A stretch of 16,606 nt of DNA, taken from NCBI GenBank assembly GCA_050743265.1, contig JBOGEN010000003.1, forward strand, positions 1 through 16,606. The letters run 5' to 3'. The stretch is from JBOGEN01 sp050743265 (lineage in GTDB: Bacteria > Actinomycetota > Actinomycetes > JBOGEN01). A program made the position numbers and the translations under genes. Each line of letters starts with the position of its first letter. Position 1 is the stretch's first letter. The notes beneath the pieces are model-generated. The model had not been told where the DNA came from and made no database searches. It worked only from the letters and a program-made list of their open reading frames with translations. Positions 15,127 through 16,606 of this stretch are shown piece by piece.

Positions 15127-15944
15127 ACGGCGCCGACGTGGCCGGGCGGGTCACGTTCGTGGGCGCCGGGCCGGGCGCGCCGGACTTGCTCACCCTGCGG
15201 GCCGCCCGGGCCATCGCGGAGGCGGACGTCGTCGTGTGGGCGGCGAGCCTCGTCCACGCCGACGTGCTCGACCACGCCCGTCCGAGCGCCGAGGTCGTCG
15301 ACTCGTCACAGGTGGCGCTCGAGGGCGTGCTCGAGCTGTACGCCCGGGCCGCACGCGAGGGGTTGCACGTCGCCCGCATCCACTCGGGTGACCCGGCGCT
15401 GTGGGGCGCCGTCCAGGAGCAGCTCGACCGCTGCGCGGACATGGGGCTGGACACGGAGGTCGTCCCGGGCGTGAGCGCGTTCAGCGCCGTGGCCGCACGC
15501 GTGCAGCGCGAGCTCACGATTCCCGAGGTGGCGCAGTCCGTCGTCCTCACCCGGCTGGGCGGGGGCAAGACGCCGATGCCGCCCGGCGAGGAGGTCCGCG
15601 AGTTCGCACGGCACGGCACGACGATGGCGATCTTCCTGTCCGCGGCACGGTCGGGCCAGCTCGCCGACGAGCTGCTCGCCGGGGGGTACGCGCCGGACAC
15701 GCCGGTCGTCGTCGCGTCCAAGGTCACCTGGCCGGACGAGCAGGTCGCGCACTGCACCGTCGCCACGCTGGAGCAGACCGTCAAGGACCTGCGCCTCTGG
15801 AAGCACACGCTGTTCCTCGTCGGCCCGGCCCTTGCCGCGGGCGGCACCCGCTCGCACCTCTACCACCCGGGCCACTTCCACGGGTACCGCAGGGCCGACC
15901 GCGAGGCACGCCGTGCGCTGCGCGAGCAACGGAGCCGGTCGTGA
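15123..15944 (+). CDS. cobM: Precorrin-4 C11-methyltransferase
   Basis: CobM methylates precorrin-4 at C11 with S-adenosylmethionine to give precorrin-5. The 273-residue product shows VTFVGAGPGAPDLLTLRAAR (10-29), the specific VVVWAASLVHADVL block, RIHSGDPALWGAVQEQ, VVPGVSAFSAVAARVQRELT, and LTRLGGGKTPMPPGEE. These are hallmarks of the CobM/CbiF group of the tetrapyrrole methylase family. The ending LFLVGPAL is also typical. A tail of about 35 residues rich in Arg and Glu follows the catalytic domain. GTG 15123 overlaps the cobI stop (GTGA) and has a GGGGGAAAG stretch just upstream. The cobM stop overlaps the cobL GTG in the same way. Confidence 0.96.
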   Translation: MNGADVAGRVTFVGAGPGAPDLLTLRAARAIAEADVVVWAASLVHADVLDHARPSAEVVDSSQVALEGVLELYARAAREGLHVARIHSGDPALWGAVQEQLDRCADMGLDTEVVPGVSAFSAVAARVQRELTIPEVAQSVVLTRLGGGKTPMPPGEEVREFARHGTTMAIFLSAARSGQLADELLAGGYAPDTPVVVASKVTWPDEQVAHCTVATLEQTVKDLRLWKHTLFLVGPALAAGGTRSHLYHPGHFHGYRRADREARRALREQRSRS

Positions 15945-16606
15945 GCGGGCCGGGCGTGAGCCGACACAGCGTGAGCCGGGACGGCCGGGCCCGCCCCGGC
16001 CCGCGGGTCACCGTCGTCGGGTGCGACGGGGCGCCCCTGCGTGACGAGGCGGCGTGGGCGCTTGCCGAGGCGTGCCTGGTGGTGGGCGGGCAGCGGCACC
16101 TCTCCCGCGTGGCGATCCCGGAGGGCGCGCGGACGCTCGTGATGGGCGCCGTCCGCGAGGCGCTGGACGCGGTGTGCCGGGCCGAGGAGCCGGTCGTCGT
16201 GCTCGCCTCGGGTGACCCCGGGTTCTTCGGCATCGTCCGGGCCCTGCGGGCGCGCGGGCTGACACCGGACGTCGTCCCCGCGGTCTCGTCGGTGTCCGCG
16301 GTGTTCGCCCGGGTCGGCCTGCCGTGGGACGACGCGCTCGTCGTGTCCGCGCACGGCCGCGCGCTCGCCCCCGCGGTGAACGCGTGCCGGGCCCACCCCA
16401 AGGTCGCCGTGCTCACCGCACCGGGCACCGGCCCGGACGCCCTGGGGCGTGCGCTGCGCGGCGTCCCGCGCACCCTCGTCGTGGCCGAGGACCTGGGGGC
16501 GGACGGCGAGTCCGTCACCCGCTGCACGCCGGACGAGGCCGCGGGGCGGCCCTGGCGTGACCCGTCGGTGGTGCTCGTGCTGGACGAGTCCCGGGCGGTG
16601 GGGGAG
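15941..16606 (+). CDS. cobL: Precorrin-6Y methyltransferase CobL, CbiE-type domain, 3' end beyond window
   Basis: I found this gene by translating the last 666 nt; 222 codons are open to the right edge. After about 21 poorly conserved residues comes RVTVVGCDGAPL, then LVVGGQRHL, VVVLASGDPGFFGIVRAL and a long PAVSSVSAVFARVGLPWDDALVVSAHGR block. This is the pattern of the CbiE methylase, which forms the N-terminal half of CobL. CobL methylates precorrin-6B at C5 and C15 and decarboxylates the C12 acetate side chain. Whether the CbiT half is fused cannot be seen, although a full CobL of about 400 residues would continue past the edge. Three in-frame GTG codons (15941, 15956, 15971) could start it; 15941 overlaps the cobM stop as GTGA and has CGGAG upstream, so it is preferred. 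Confidence 0.92.
   Translation, partial: MSGPGVSRHSVSRDGRARPGPRVTVVGCDGAPLRDEAAWALAEACLVVGGQRHLSRVAIPEGARTLVMGAVREALDAVCRAEEPVVVLASGDPGFFGIVRALRARGLTPDVVPAVSSVSAVFARVGLPWDDALVVSAHGRALAPAVNACRAHPKVAVLTAPGTGPDALGRALRGVPRTLVVAEDLGADGESVTRCTPDEAAGRPWRDPSVVLVLDESRAVGE

Noticed and set aside
1..16606. Mobile elements, defence systems or a new multi-gene system
   Set aside because: All large frames are accounted for by known enzyme families. There are no integrase, transposase, terminal repeats, array-like repeats or composition breaks that I can see.

Overview
The window is very GC-rich, with strong G/C at third codon positions, frequent GTG starts and tightly overlapping genes. Together with a standalone cobN next to a fused ChlI/ChlD-type cobaltochelatase subunit, this points to an actinobacterium, possibly in or near the Cellulomonas/Promicromonospora group. 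The genus is a guess. I see no transposase, phage, tRNA, rRNA or CRISPR sequence.

Left part (1-3749): two minus-strand genes, a FAD-dependent oxidoreductase cut off by the window start and a signal-less sulfite-oxidase-family molybdoenzyme upstream of it, probably form one transcription unit. A divergent plus-strand gene for a metallo-beta-lactamase-fold (ODP-like) protein follows after a 187-nt gap. These three genes have no evident link to cobalamin.

Middle (3750-4099): the control region of the cobalamin operon. It holds a 16-nt imperfect direct repeat and then a complete adenosylcobalamin riboswitch. For the riboswitch I can trace the P1 closing helix, the hallmark core, an L5 loop, the B12 box, and a downstream hairpin whose loop (L13) is complementary to L5 and whose 3' arm contains the Shine-Dalgarno sequence. 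That Shine-Dalgarno does not directly serve cobD. It precedes a 23-codon open frame (4023-4094) that stops 5 nt before the likely GTG start of cobD, which has no Shine-Dalgarno of its own. Control by translational coupling is therefore possible.

Right part (4100-16606): an operon for the aerobic (late cobalt insertion) cobalamin pathway: cobD/cbiB, cobQ/cbiP, cobN, a ChlI-ChlD fusion, cobO, cobB, cobI, cobM and the start of cobL. Almost every junction is a 1- to 7-nt stop/start overlap, so translation is probably coupled throughout. CobI, CobM and CobL methylate the precorrin ring. CobB makes the a,c-diamide and CobN with the ChlI-ChlD protein inserts cobalt. CobO adenosylates, CobQ amidates to cobyric acid, and CobD attaches the aminopropanol arm. 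cobA, cobG, cobJ, cobF, cobK and cobH are not in the window and may lie beyond its right edge.

I found no undescribed biological system. The most interesting points are the riboswitch/leader-ORF arrangement before cobD, the altered metal-ligand pattern of the MBL protein, and several micro-features: an 11-codon bridging ORF, codon-aligned tandem repeats and a triple in-frame start.
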